64,000 bases of DNA, taken from positions 1,860,001 through 1,924,000 of the forward strand of contig NZ_CP042476.1 in NCBI RefSeq assembly GCF_007993795.1. The letters are read 5' to 3'. The notes below the pieces were generated by a model that worked only from the letters and a program-made list of their open reading frames with translations, ran no database searches and was not told where the DNA came from. This stretch comes from Antarcticibacterium arcticum (GTDB lineage Bacteria > Bacteroidota > Bacteroidia > Flavobacteriales > Flavobacteriaceae). Shown here piece after piece: positions 9,570 through 18,534 of the stretch (position 1 is its first letter; each line of letters starts with the position of its first letter). Position numbers and translations under genes: made by a program.

Positions 9570-10261
9570 TTGGCCTGGTCCTTCCATTCAGCTATTACAC
9601 TTTTTAAAATTACGACATCCAGAGTTGTATCTATATTAACAGCCCATTTGGGATCCATTATATATGCCATTTTAGAGGTCGGCATAAAACTTCGCTCCCG
9701 TTTAAGCACAGCTGTTTTTATGAGATAAATACAGCCGTTCCGTATGTACAATGGCGGCAGTTTCTGCCTACTTTCTGTTTCAAATTGTGGCATCAGGCTT
9801 GTCATCTTCCCTTCCTTAACTTCATACATCCTCGCAGGGTGATTGTCCCCTACTGGTACCATACTTATAATTGCATCTACCGGATTTTCTTTTAAAAGTT
9901 CAATCGCATTATCTATATCAATGCCAGTGCGTAAAGGAGCTGTTGGCTGCAGCAACATCACAGCATCAAAATTATTATTTTCTTTTTCAAGTTGGAGAAG
10001 CACTTCCAGTACAGCCTCTACAACATTGGAGTTATCCAAAGCTAATTCCTTTGAACGAAGTAAGACGTCACAGCCACTTCCCCTAGCTATTTTCGCAATT
10101 GTTTTATCTTCGGTACTTACTATAATTTTTGCAAGGGAGGAAGAATTTCTACCCGCTTCAATAGCATAGGAAATAAGAGGTTTTCCCGCAATGTCCATAA
10201 TATTTTTCCCGGGTACTCCTTTACTTCCTCCCCGTGCGGGAATAATTCCAAGAATCCTCAT
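9566..10261 (-). CDS. neuA: CMP-nonulosonate (acylneuraminate) cytidylyltransferase
   Basis: Activates a nine-carbon 2-keto sugar acid with CTP to give the CMP-sugar donor. The signature N-terminus IIPARGGSKGVPGKNIMDIA is the CTP-binding loop of NeuA/LegF/KdsB-type enzymes. LLQPTAPLRTGIDIDNAIEL near residue 100 and the later IRNGCIYLIK also fit the family. The length of 231 residues matches the short, single-domain form. It is coupled at both ends: its start touches the end of the broken NeuC gene, and its stop overlaps the dehydrogenase start. Neuraminic versus legionaminic or pseudaminic specificity cannot be decided by eye. Confidence 0.85.
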   Translation of the reverse strand: MRILGIIPARGGSKGVPGKNIMDIAGKPLISYAIEAGRNSSSLAKIIVSTEDKTIAKIARGSGCDVLLRSKELALDNSNVVEAVLEVLLQLEKENNNFDAVMLLQPTAPLRTGIDIDNAIELLKENPVDAIISMVPVGDNHPARMYEVKEGKMTSLMPQFETESRQKLPPLYIRNGCIYLIKTAVLKRERSFMPTSKMAYIMDPKWAVNIDTTLDVVILKSVIAEWKDQAK

Positions 10262-11417
10262 TAGTAAGTAATGGTTTTGGAAAATGACAATTCTGTTTCA
10301 GCAAGTATTGCGGCCATTTTTCTACCTGCATTGCCATTTCCATAAAGGAAGTCAGGTTCAGAGTGCACCCTTGCAATAGCTTGTGATGTAGCATCATAAA
10401 TCTCCTGCTGAATATAGTCTACATTTACTACATTGGCAGACCGATTCCTTCTAAACTGGCGATTGCCAATATTTACTACGGGAACTCCCAAATATGCACA
10501 TTCTCTTAATCCAACACTGGAATTCCCAACAAGAGCTTTGGAGTTCTTAAGCAACTTAAGAAAATCTTCAGGCTCCATATTTTTAAAGAAGTGCATATTC
10601 TTTGGCTGTTCCAGCTCCCGAAACGCGCGAATACCATTGGAAGTACCATCAGAGCCCGCGTCAACATTTGGCCAAAACCAGAAAGCAGGATAACCCAGTT
10701 CTTGGACAGCCTTTAAAGTTTGTAGTATCTGTTTTTTGGATTCTGCATATTCTGTAGTCACTGGATGTTGCATTACCACAATATAACCTTCCTCCCAGTT
10801 TAGTTTTGCTCCTACCCCCCATACTTTTCAATGGGATCGAAATTGAGAAATGGGTATTCAGATATCTGCTTTGCAAGGTCAATTGAAGGACAGCCTGTAT
10901 TAATTACTTTTTCAGGATTTTCTCCAAGCTTGATTACCCTCTCCCGTGCATCTTCAGAACTAACCAGATGTAGATCTGCCAGTTTGGTATTGGCGTGACG
11001 CACTTTTTCATCTATACTTCCTGTAACTTCCCCACCCTGAATATGTACCAGCGGAATGTTTTGAAAAGCGGCGGCAATCGAAGTCGCTATGGTTTCAAAT
11101 CTATCTGCAATTGTGATCACTGCATCCGGTTTCAGGTTATAAAGAACATTGGTTAGCTCCATTACTCCTAAACCGGTAGTCTTAGCCATGGTGGTTGGAT
11201 TCTCTCCTTCCAAAACCATGAAGACCTTTGCAGCTATTGGAAACCCATCTTTTTCAATAAAATCCACCGCATTTCCATAACGATCGAGCAATGCAGAACC
11301 GGCAATAACCAGTTGTAACTCAAGATGCGGATGATCTTGAATAGCCGTTAGAGCAGTTTTTATCCTACTATAAGATGGCCTAGCCGTTACTACTACGCAG
11401 ATTTTCCGTTTTATCAT
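10261..11417 (-). pseudogene. neuC: UDP-N-acetylglucosamine 2-epimerase (hydrolysing), frameshifted
   Basis: Together the two reading frames make a full-length (about 385 residue) hydrolysing 2-epimerase that would give ManNAc or its analogue plus UDP. The N-terminal part (11417 down to 10812) has VVVTARPSYSRIKTALTAI, ITIADRFETIATSIAAAFQ and PLVHIQGGEVTGSIDEKVRH. It ends at a stop directly after a run of six G (minus strand; six C at 10815-10820). Adding one G restores a continuous frame reading YGGVGAKLNWEEGYIVVMQH into the second part, which carries LVGNSSVGLRECAYLGVPVV. The rest of the gene is undamaged, so this is either a recent loss, a phase-variable tract or a sequencing error. Confidence 0.85.
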
Positions 11418-12058
11418 TTAGAGATTTTTCTATTATAGAAATCTAATTTTGTTATTATTTTTAACTTCAGCCAGTGAAAATGGTGACGAATAGTAGGATC
11501 TGTAAATATCACTTTAAGCCCTCCCTGATAATCATCAGTATTTTTCACAGAATATTCTCCATTTCGTTCGAGAGATATTAATTGTACATATCTGGATCGG
11601 GGGAAAATTTTTCTAACAAGCTCTACCTGGTCTGCTCTATCACCTTCAATTACAACAATTCCACACCGCACTAATTTTCTTTTAATCTCCAAAAGGTTAT
11701 TTTCCCCTCCATCAATTATTACAAGTTCATATTCCTCTTCATTTGGAAGATCTCTTACATCCCGGTATAAATTCATTTGATTGTAATCACCATTTAGGTT
11801 TTGGGGTATTTGATTTAAACAAAATGAATTTGCTTCCGTTCCAGATACCTTTAAGGATAAATCTTCCAACCGGGAATACATCAATATACTTCCTGAAATT
11901 GTACCTATACCCACCCCTACTTCAAGAATTTTCTTTATATTATATTTCTGAATAAGTTTTAAAATTTGAAATAAGGCAAATTCACTTACAATGTGCTGAC
12001 TCCCCTCCGCCAAACAATAACGTTTGTATTCCTGATGGGTATAAACTTTTAAGTCCAT
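11414..12058 (-). CDS. class I SAM-dependent methyltransferase-like protein
   Basis: A 214-residue protein with a Rossmann-type SAM-binding motif KKILEVGVGIGTISGSILMY near residue 40. A strand-4-like DLPNEEEYELVIIDGGEN follows, then GIVVIEGDRADQVELVRKIF, as in small O-methyltransferase-like proteins. The C-terminus is basic (LKLKIITKLDFYNRK). Its stop overlaps the start of the neuC gene (ATGA). It sits between neuB and neuC, so it could methylate the nonulosonic acid or a linked sugar. Fold assignment is reasonable; the reaction is an inference. Confidence 0.65.
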   Translation of the reverse strand: MDLKVYTHQEYKRYCLAEGSQHIVSEFALFQILKLIQKYNIKKILEVGVGIGTISGSILMYSRLEDLSLKVSGTEANSFCLNQIPQNLNGDYNQMNLYRDVRDLPNEEEYELVIIDGGENNLLEIKRKLVRCGIVVIEGDRADQVELVRKIFPRSRYVQLISLERNGEYSVKNTDDYQGGLKVIFTDPTIRHHFHWLKLKIITKLDFYNRKISK

Positions 12059-12134
12059 ATTTTATTGCTTCTTTTGTAGCGAAGCCTAAAATTAAAAAAA
12101 ACACCTTTAAAGCTTCTCGATATAGTAGGATTTT

Positions 12135-13136
12135 CTAATCCTTATTAATATCCTTTTCTGTAAGAAATTCCCACTGACTTAATTCCTTTTTAAGAGTCTT
12201 TCCGATAACTTCTCCAAATTTATAAGCTGCTATCCCATAACCTTTAGGTTTTTTTGTTTCCAAATCATCAAAAGATAGTTGGTGTCCTAACGTTAGATCT
12301 TTGTTCACCGCCAGGGATTTTTCAAAAATATTTTTAAGTGCAGTAAACTTGGAATTATCGCTCTTATTAACAGGATGTTTAAGGGAATAACTAATATTTC
12401 TAACCGCCTTTACCAGCTGGTTAATCTCGTCAATTTCTAATGAAGAAGTAGCATCCGGCCCAAAACTCCTGCGGTCAAAAATAGCATGGAATTCCAGGAT
12501 CTCAGCCCCCTGAGCTGTGGCAGCGATACAGGTTTCAATCTTTGCAGAATGGTCGGAATATCCCACCGTCACATTATATCGCTCTTTTAATTCATTTATC
12601 ACATTCAATCCATAATTTTCAGGAAGCGTAGGGTAAGCGGTGGTACACTGTAAAATGGAAAATACAGCGTTCTTTTCTTTGAGGAAATTTACAGTTTTAT
12701 CCAGTTCCAAAAAGGAACTCATTCCAGAAGAAAGAATAATAGGCTTTCCTGTTTTGGCAATTTTCTCAAGAAGCAGAAAATTAGTGACTTCCCCTGATCC
12801 TATTTTATATCTTTTCACCCCAACCTCTTCCAAAAGATCTACCGCCGCGTTACTAAAAGGAGAAGCCAAAAATTCCACTCCTTTTTCTTCACACCTGGCT
12901 TTTAAAAGCTTCCATTGATCTAAAGAAAATTCCATTCTCTTCCAATAATCAAATCTGCTTTTATCCTGATAGGAGAATTTAACCCGAAACGGCTCGTGGA
13001 TGCTGCTTTCAGCTTCTGCGATATGTACTTGAAATTTAACCGCATCTACACCAGTTTGAGCGAGGGAATCGATATACGCTAAAGCGATACCGATGCTCCC
13101 TTCGTGGGCTTGGCCTATTTCTGCAATTAGGTACAT
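12135..13136 (-). CDS. neuB: N-acetylneuraminate synthase family protein
   Basis: Condenses phosphoenolpyruvate with ManNAc (or a 6-deoxy analogue) to a nonulosonic acid. The TIM-barrel part begins YLIAEIGQAHEGSIGIALAY and contains DAVKFQVHIAEAESS, FLASPFSNAAVDLLEEVGVK, KIGSGEVTNFLLLEKIAKTG and VGYSDHSAKIETCIAATAQG. The last ~60 residues (NKDLTLGHQLSFDDLETKKP and on) are the antifreeze-like SAF domain typical of NeuB. I prefer the ATG at 13136, immediately before the conserved strand; a GTG at 13187 would add 17 unconserved residues. With neuC and neuA nearby this gives a compact CMP-nonulosonate route. Confidence 0.88.
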   Translation of the reverse strand: MYLIAEIGQAHEGSIGIALAYIDSLAQTGVDAVKFQVHIAEAESSIHEPFRVKFSYQDKSRFDYWKRMEFSLDQWKLLKARCEEKGVEFLASPFSNAAVDLLEEVGVKRYKIGSGEVTNFLLLEKIAKTGKPIILSSGMSSFLELDKTVNFLKEKNAVFSILQCTTAYPTLPENYGLNVINELKERYNVTVGYSDHSAKIETCIAATAQGAEILEFHAIFDRRSFGPDATSSLEIDEINQLVKAVRNISYSLKHPVNKSDNSKFTALKNIFEKSLAVNKDLTLGHQLSFDDLETKKPKGYGIAAYKFGEVIGKTLKKELSQWEFLTEKDINKD

Positions 13137-13204
13137 AAATTTTAATTTGTGATTTTGATTACAAGATAATATTCTTTCCGGCTGCACCTTAATATTGTGT
13201 AGAA

Positions 13205-14095
13205 TTAATATCCGGGATTCTTCAGTGTTTTTATTTTTAAAAGTTCCTTTTTAGTAACAGGCCGTCTAAATTTCAATATCCTCTTAAAATTACCTGCTGT
13301 TTGTCCCAAGGCTAAGAAATACTCTTTTAAGAATTTTCTATCTCTAAGAGCATATTTACTAAAATTATGATACCATAACCTTAATATTTTTTTGATTAAC
13401 AGAGGGAAAGGATAATAGACCAGATAAAAAAACGTGGTGTTTTTTAATTGCTTTCCAAACCGGAAGTAGCCAGCTCCTGATGTTTTTCTTTTCTGTTGGT
13501 CCACCCTATGGTTAACCATTATGTGGTTTGAAATCATTATAGAATATCCTTTAATAAGGGTTTCCCAAGCGAGGCAGACTTCCTCCCCATAAATATCAAT
13601 CCAAACCGGAAATCCACGGGTCTTATCGTATACTTGCTTTTTCATGGCGAAGCCACAACCCAAAAATTCATTGCTGAAATAGTCTTCCCTTTCGGTTAGC
13701 ATATCCTCGGGAATTTCCTCATCATTTTTAAAAACTCCTTTTATTTCTCTGAAAGAAATTATTCCGAGGTTTTTATTTTTTTTAAATAAATCTGATGTCA
13801 TTTTGATAAAATCCCTTTGAAGCGGATGAGCATCATCATCAAACCCAAACAGGAACTTCCCAATGGCCTTTTCATATAAAATACTCCTTGCTACAGAGGC
13901 TCCTAAAACCATTTTTGAATTGTACCAGTATACACTTGGGAATTGTTTTTCTAACTCTTCCGATCCATCTGAGCAACCATCTAAAAACACCCTTATTTCA
14001 TGACAATCTTTATTGATGTAGCATTCCAGAATGCCTAAGGTTTTTTCAAGTTCTCTTTTTCTGTTTCTGGATACTATGAGAATCGAAGCTTCCAT
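13205..14095 (-). CDS. glycosyltransferase family 2 (GT-A)
   Basis: GT-A enzyme of 296 residues: ASILIVSRNRKRELEKTLGI at the N-terminus, the metal site FLFGFDDDAHPLQRDFI near residue 90, and an acceptor-side Glu in IYGEEVCLAWETLIKGYSIM near residue 170. The C-terminal third is hydrophobic and basic (FFYLVYYPFPLLIKKILRLW) and may anchor it to the inner membrane. Its ATG overlaps the TAA of the upstream gene (TAATG). It lies directly upstream of neuB in the transcript. Specificity unknown. Confidence 0.85.
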   Translation of the reverse strand: MEASILIVSRNRKRELEKTLGILECYINKDCHEIRVFLDGCSDGSEELEKQFPSVYWYNSKMVLGASVARSILYEKAIGKFLFGFDDDAHPLQRDFIKMTSDLFKKNKNLGIISFREIKGVFKNDEEIPEDMLTEREDYFSNEFLGCGFAMKKQVYDKTRGFPVWIDIYGEEVCLAWETLIKGYSIMISNHIMVNHRVDQQKRKTSGAGYFRFGKQLKNTTFFYLVYYPFPLLIKKILRLWYHNFSKYALRDRKFLKEYFLALGQTAGNFKRILKFRRPVTKKELLKIKTLKNPGY

Positions 14096-15357
14096 TATTG
14101 CTGAAGGATTTTATGGAGTTCATTTTTTAAATGATCTTTCGAAAGATAATACTTAAGGTCTTCCCAATTCATTATTGATGGTTCTGAACTCGTTTTCCAC
14201 TCTTTATAAAGTAATTCAATAATCTCAGAAATTCTTTCCGTATCATCAGCTTCTGCCCGATAAGGATAGTCCTCACCTAATAAACGTTTTCCTTCACTTT
14301 TTTCGGGTCCAAGATATAGAATTGGTTTATTGGCCGCTATGCAATGCGGGAACTTTCCAGGCAGGAATGGACTTATTACAGCAACAGATTCCAAAATAAT
14401 ATTTACAGAAGCCACCTCCTGCAGCTTCATAACCTCGTCATAGGCCACATATCCGTCACTTACAAATAATTGATCTATTTTATGCGCCATTTTTTTTAAA
14501 TCGGGGAGATGATATGAAGCGCTTCCTACCAATAATAAACGAGCTTCTGCATTTGCCTGGGGATTTTTTGAAAGAAATTTTTTAAAAGCATTTAATAATG
14601 GGAATGGATTTCTTTGCTTCATTAAATTGCCCGCGTGTAATATATTGAACCTTTCCGGATCAAACCAGCGGGGTAAAACAACCGAATGCTTTCTTTTCCT
14701 ATTTAACTGGTGCGGGATGATCACCCTTTTGTTTTTGAAATCCTCATAATGTTCTTCCATCCACTCTGCCAATAAGAAAGATGGGTATCCCACCCATTTG
14801 CATTTGGCCGCAACCTCTTTAAAAAATTTAATTTTTTGCTGATAGCCTGGTTCAGACCACTCATAAGGTTCCGGATAATAGTGAAAAGGATAAGGATCGT
14901 GAATATAAGCCATCCATTTTTGGTGAAATTCAGGCAACTGCAAAAAGGCGTGATGAGGGCGAAAACTTGCTCCTTTACTTAACGTAAGGATTATGTCCGG
15001 CTGAAAATCAATTTCCTTCTTTAATGCCGCTGCTATACTTTTAGAGTCATTTAAAAAAGTAAAGGAAAACCCGAAAATTGGTTCCAGATGTTTTGCCAGA
15101 TTTATCTTAAAAGTGTGTTGTAATTTCCTTTGGATCCGGCTCAGCAAAAAAAGTGAACTATTTCTGTTTTCTTTAATGGAAATACACGGAATATCCTCAA
15201 GGTGAATCGTTCTTCTGGTGTAATGATAAACCAGAACTTCAAACCCTGCTTTATATAAATTCCATATTAAGGCAACATTGGCTTTGGACCCGCTACTGTC
15301 TTCAGCATCTATAGATTCTGCTACTACTAAAATTCTTTTTTTATTCGAGGACTTCAA
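14095..15357 (-). CDS. GT-B fold glycosyltransferase
   Basis: A 420-residue GT-B type protein. The N-terminal domain starts KRILVVAESIDAEDSSGSKA, where the SSGSK loop takes the place of the usual Gly-Gly acceptor loop. The C-terminal domain has RFNILHAGNLMKQRNPFPLL near residue 255 and FLPGKFPHCIAANKPILYLG near residue 345. These fit GT4-like donor binding, although the classical E-x7-E pattern is not obvious. It is the last gene before a 140-base gap holding a palindromic repeat, and it is coupled to the GT2 gene that follows it. Family is probable rather than certain. Confidence 0.7.
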   Translation of the reverse strand: MKSSNKKRILVVAESIDAEDSSGSKANVALIWNLYKAGFEVLVYHYTRRTIHLEDIPCISIKENRNSSLFLLSRIQRKLQHTFKINLAKHLEPIFGFSFTFLNDSKSIAAALKKEIDFQPDIILTLSKGASFRPHHAFLQLPEFHQKWMAYIHDPYPFHYYPEPYEWSEPGYQQKIKFFKEVAAKCKWVGYPSFLLAEWMEEHYEDFKNKRVIIPHQLNRKRKHSVVLPRWFDPERFNILHAGNLMKQRNPFPLLNAFKKFLSKNPQANAEARLLLVGSASYHLPDLKKMAHKIDQLFVSDGYVAYDEVMKLQEVASVNIILESVAVISPFLPGKFPHCIAANKPILYLGPEKSEGKRLLGEDYPYRAEADDTERISEIIELLYKEWKTSSEPSIMNWEDLKYYLSKDHLKNELHKILQQ

Positions 15358-15411
15358 AAATAGAGATGTTTAGGTAAAGATAATAATTCAAAATGCACTT
15401 TGACTTGCAAA

Positions 15412-15462
15412 CTTCGACAAGCTCAGGGTGACACCAAAAAAGTCCGGCTGAGCCTGTCGAAG
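15412..15462. repeat. REP-like intergenic palindrome
   Basis: Arms CTTCGACAAGCTCAG (15412-15426) and CTGAGCCTGTCGAAG (15448-15462) pair over 15 positions with one mismatch around a 21-base loop. It lies in the gap between the GT-B gene and wecB. The same core (TCGACAAGCTCA) occurs twice inside the second fcl gene at 47858-47887, so this is a dispersed palindromic family in this genome. As RNA it would be a stable hairpin able to stabilise or end transcripts. No transposase is nearby. Confidence 0.7.
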
Positions 15463-15497
15463 CCTCAATTATAATCATTAAATAAATTTTGAAGATC

Positions 15498-16607
15498 CTA
15501 AGAATGTCCTTGAGCTATCAAAAAATCAACGATCCGTCCAGCGGCCCTTCCATCTCCATAAGGGTTTTCCTTACCGGTAAAATCAGGTGGATCCTTTAAA
15601 AAGCTATTAACTTCTGCAACAATTACAGTTTTACTGGTTCCTGAAATAACCGCACAACCGGCTTCCACCCCTTCCATTCTTTCCGATATCATTCTTGTAA
15701 CCAGTACCGGTTTGCCAATAGTTGGTGCTTCCTCCTGGATACCGCCTGAATCTGAAATAATTAAAGAGGATCTTTTCATTAACCATAACATCGTGGGATA
15801 GGCCACTGGAGAAATGAGGTGAATATTAGTTTGCTGGCTCAGCATTTTTTCAACAGTAGAAACTACATTGGGATTAAGGTGCACCGGATAGACAATTTCA
15901 ACATCTTTATTTAAAGCAATTTCTAACAATGCTTCACATATTTCTTCAAGACCTTTACCAAAATTCTCCCTACGATGGCCTGTAACCAAAATTAATTTTT
16001 TCTCTGGATTGAATCTTAACTTAAGAGCTTCTACCTCTTTCGATAATGACAGATTTTCCATTTTTTTACCGGCCCATTGTAATGCATCCACCACAGAATT
16101 ACCCGTTACCAATATATTTTCCTCTGAGATCTGCTCCTTCATTAAATTTCCTTTTGCCTTAAGTGTGGGCGCAAAATGGAAGTCGGCTATCTTTCCTATA
16201 ATCTGCCGGTTTATTTCCTCAGGAAAGGGAGACATTTTATTATATGTTCTAAGGCCTGCCTCTACATGCCCCACTTTTATCTGGCGATGAAAAGCTGCTT
16301 GGGTAATTACTGAAGCTGTAGTTGTATCTCCGTGCACAAGAACTATATCCGGCTGTACTTTATCAAACACTTCATCAATCTTGCTAAAAATAGCCGCGCA
16401 TAGGCCATTAAGAGTTTGCGCTGATTTCATTAGATCCAGGTCAAAATCGGGTGTGATGTCAAAAAAATCCAGTACCTGATCCAACATTTCCCGATGCTGT
16501 GCTGTTACACAAACATTAAAAGGAATATTCCTTTTTTTTAATTCATGAATTACGGGTGCCATTTTTATGGCTTCAGGTCGAGTACCAAAACAAATAAGTA
16601 AATTCAA
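15498..16607 (-). CDS. wecB: UDP-N-acetylglucosamine 2-epimerase (non-hydrolysing)
   Basis: Interconverts UDP-GlcNAc and UDP-ManNAc. The full GT-B-like fold of 369 residues is present: LLICFGTRPEAIKMAPVIHE at the start, VHGDTTTASVITQAAFHRQI, VGHVEAGLRTYNKMSPFPEE, LVTGHRRENFGKGLEEICEA, and ISDSGGIQEEAPTIGKPVLV with the conserved Glu pair. No UDP-ManNAc dehydrogenase (WecC) is seen beside it. UDP-ManNAc could therefore be used as such, or the dehydrogenase lies elsewhere. It is the first gene after the repeat-bearing gap and follows the GT2 genes at about 10 bases spacing. Confidence 0.92.
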   Translation of the reverse strand: MNLLICFGTRPEAIKMAPVIHELKKRNIPFNVCVTAQHREMLDQVLDFFDITPDFDLDLMKSAQTLNGLCAAIFSKIDEVFDKVQPDIVLVHGDTTTASVITQAAFHRQIKVGHVEAGLRTYNKMSPFPEEINRQIIGKIADFHFAPTLKAKGNLMKEQISEENILVTGNSVVDALQWAGKKMENLSLSKEVEALKLRFNPEKKLILVTGHRRENFGKGLEEICEALLEIALNKDVEIVYPVHLNPNVVSTVEKMLSQQTNIHLISPVAYPTMLWLMKRSSLIISDSGGIQEEAPTIGKPVLVTRMISERMEGVEAGCAVISGTSKTVIVAEVNSFLKDPPDFTGKENPYGDGRAAGRIVDFLIAQGHS

Positions 16608-16616
16608 ATTATTTTT

Positions 16617-17558
16617 TTAGAGGTAGTTTTTATAAAGTGGATATAGAAATCCATAAATCCTATGTTTGATTAGATAGTAGATTCTCCAATTTAAATTAAT
16701 CCCGTTTTCCAAAAAGAAATCTTTATGCTCCCTAAGAATAGCGGGATATGTATCATGGTATTTATAAAAAGCCTTTAATAATTTCCATTTAAAATATGGT
16801 TTACCCTCTACTCCAAAAGCGGTCAAATAAGAATGAATTAATCTAAAACTAAGCATCAAAGAATTCAATGCCGTTTCGTCACTTTTTCTACTGATTCTGC
16901 CCACTTCATGCTCCCGGTAAAGTACGTGACATCCTTTAGTATTAATAAGTTTATCGGCATTTAATAAAATCCTAGTAAAGAATTCGGCATCGTCATTCAC
17001 ACTAAGGCGGGAATTCCATTCCCCAGCAGCCCGAATTAACTCGCGAGGAGTTAAATAAGCATGTAGTGGAACAAAGGCCTGTTGTTTACTAATTTCCTGA
17101 TAGAAATCTTTTGGATCGATAGAAACCTGATCCTTCATAAAATTTTTTAACTGGAACTGTTTACCCTGCCAAATCAAATCCCATCCGCAAGTTGAAAAGA
17201 TCTTTGAATTTTTCTGATTTTCCAATTCTAACCATTGCAGTTCAAGTTTGTTAGTGGAAAGCAAATCATCATCGTCTAACCACTGAATGTATTTTCCATT
17301 ACTAAGATTAAAGCCATAATTCCTGCAGGAAGAGGCCCCCTTTGGATATATTTCAGGTCTTTTGTAATATTGAAAGCGTTGGTCTTTTTCTATTAAACTG
17401 TGTATAAGTAATGCTGATCCGTCTGTACTACCGTCATCTACAATAATACACTCCCAATCTTCAAAAGTTTGTGCCTTTACAGAATTTAATGTATCCTGCA
17501 CAAAATTCTCCCTATTAAAGGTTGGGATAATAATAGATACTTGAGGTAACTGGTCCAA
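16617..17558 (-). CDS. glycosyltransferase family 2 (GT-A)
   Basis: A 313-residue GT-A enzyme: PQVSIIIPTFNRENFVQDTL, then WECIIVDDGSTDGS, the metal site QWLDDDDLLSTNKLELQWLE near residue 95, and LSVNDDAEFFTRILLNADKL near residue 190. It is closely similar in layout to the genes at 17584-18534 and 22668-23615 (shared NWEC-[IV]-VDD-x-S-x-D phrase). The three look like paralogues that diverged for different linkages. It lies about 10 bases upstream of wecB and 25 bases downstream of the next GT2 gene. Confidence 0.85.
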   Translation of the reverse strand: MDQLPQVSIIIPTFNRENFVQDTLNSVKAQTFEDWECIIVDDGSTDGSALLIHSLIEKDQRFQYYKRPEIYPKGASSCRNYGFNLSNGKYIQWLDDDDLLSTNKLELQWLELENQKNSKIFSTCGWDLIWQGKQFQLKNFMKDQVSIDPKDFYQEISKQQAFVPLHAYLTPRELIRAAGEWNSRLSVNDDAEFFTRILLNADKLINTKGCHVLYREHEVGRISRKSDETALNSLMLSFRLIHSYLTAFGVEGKPYFKWKLLKAFYKYHDTYPAILREHKDFFLENGINLNWRIYYLIKHRIYGFLYPLYKNYL

Positions 17559-17583
17559 AAATAGCTTGTTTAATTTCTGCGCG

Positions 17584-18534
17584 TTAAATACATTTTCCTA
17601 ATTTAGAAATAAGTTTTCTATAGAATTTTCCCAAAGCCAAACCTATTTTTAAAAATAAGGACATCTTCCTTGAAAACCCTTCGTTCTGCTGCACGTAAAT
17701 TAACAATTTTTGCACTAGATGAGGGGTATAAGAATAAACTAAAAAGGTATTGGCCAAAAACAAAATACTGGTCTTTGTATGTAACCCATTATCAGTGAGA
17801 AAATCCAGGATCTTAATTCTTATTACAGCCGATGTTTTTCGCTTCAAATAATTTTTATCCTCCTGTAATGTTAAAGTTTGGGAATGTTTGCGATACTGGA
17901 ATAAGTATTCATCTACAGGCGCATAATTTTCAGGAAAGGCATACCCTATCCTTGTATATAATTCCCATTCTTCAGCATAATCAAAATTTTCATCAAAACG
18001 ATATTTGTTAATAAATTCACTTCTCCATAAAGGCCCCAAGCTATTCATTTTCATTTTTCCAGTTAAAATCGCATCTCCTAAATGGGGAAAAACGAGTTGT
18101 TGTTCAGGTTTTATTATGGTGGAATCTCCATTTTTGAATACTATTTTTTCAAATTTACATACTGAAAAATTAAGTTGAAAGTTTTCTATAAGGGGAAGCA
18201 TTTGCAATTCTAATTTTTTAGGATGCATTAGATCATCATCATCAAAAAATTGAATAAAGGAAGCATTTCTATCCCTGGCAATGTCTAATCCATAATTCCT
18301 GGATCCAGATAATCCTTTTTTATAAAGATTCGTCTTTAAATAATAGGAAAACCGATGGTCCTTCTTAACATACCTTTCGACAACATCTTTGGTCTCATCA
18401 ACGGAATGATCATCAACAATTACGCATTCCCAATTGGTATATGTTTGCTCTAATATTGAGTTTAGAGTTTCCCATATCAGCTCGGACCTATTGTAAGTAG
18501 AAAGCAATATAATTATTTTGGGACTAATTATCAT
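17584..18534 (-). CDS. glycosyltransferase family 2 (GT-A)
   Basis: A 316-residue GT-A enzyme: PKIIILLSTYNRSELIWETL, NWECVIVDDHSVDETKDVV, the metal site QFFDDDDLMHPKKLELQMLP near residue 95, and NFDYAEEWELYTRIGYAFPE near residue 190, where the acidic pair would be the catalytic-base region. Its start overlaps the stop of the preceding GT2 gene (ATGA). It is a paralogue of the enzymes on either side. Confidence 0.85.
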   Translation of the reverse strand: MIISPKIIILLSTYNRSELIWETLNSILEQTYTNWECVIVDDHSVDETKDVVERYVKKDHRFSYYLKTNLYKKGLSGSRNYGLDIARDRNASFIQFFDDDDLMHPKKLELQMLPLIENFQLNFSVCKFEKIVFKNGDSTIIKPEQQLVFPHLGDAILTGKMKMNSLGPLWRSEFINKYRFDENFDYAEEWELYTRIGYAFPENYAPVDEYLFQYRKHSQTLTLQEDKNYLKRKTSAVIRIKILDFLTDNGLHTKTSILFLANTFLVYSYTPHLVQKLLIYVQQNEGFSRKMSLFLKIGLALGKFYRKLISKLGKCI

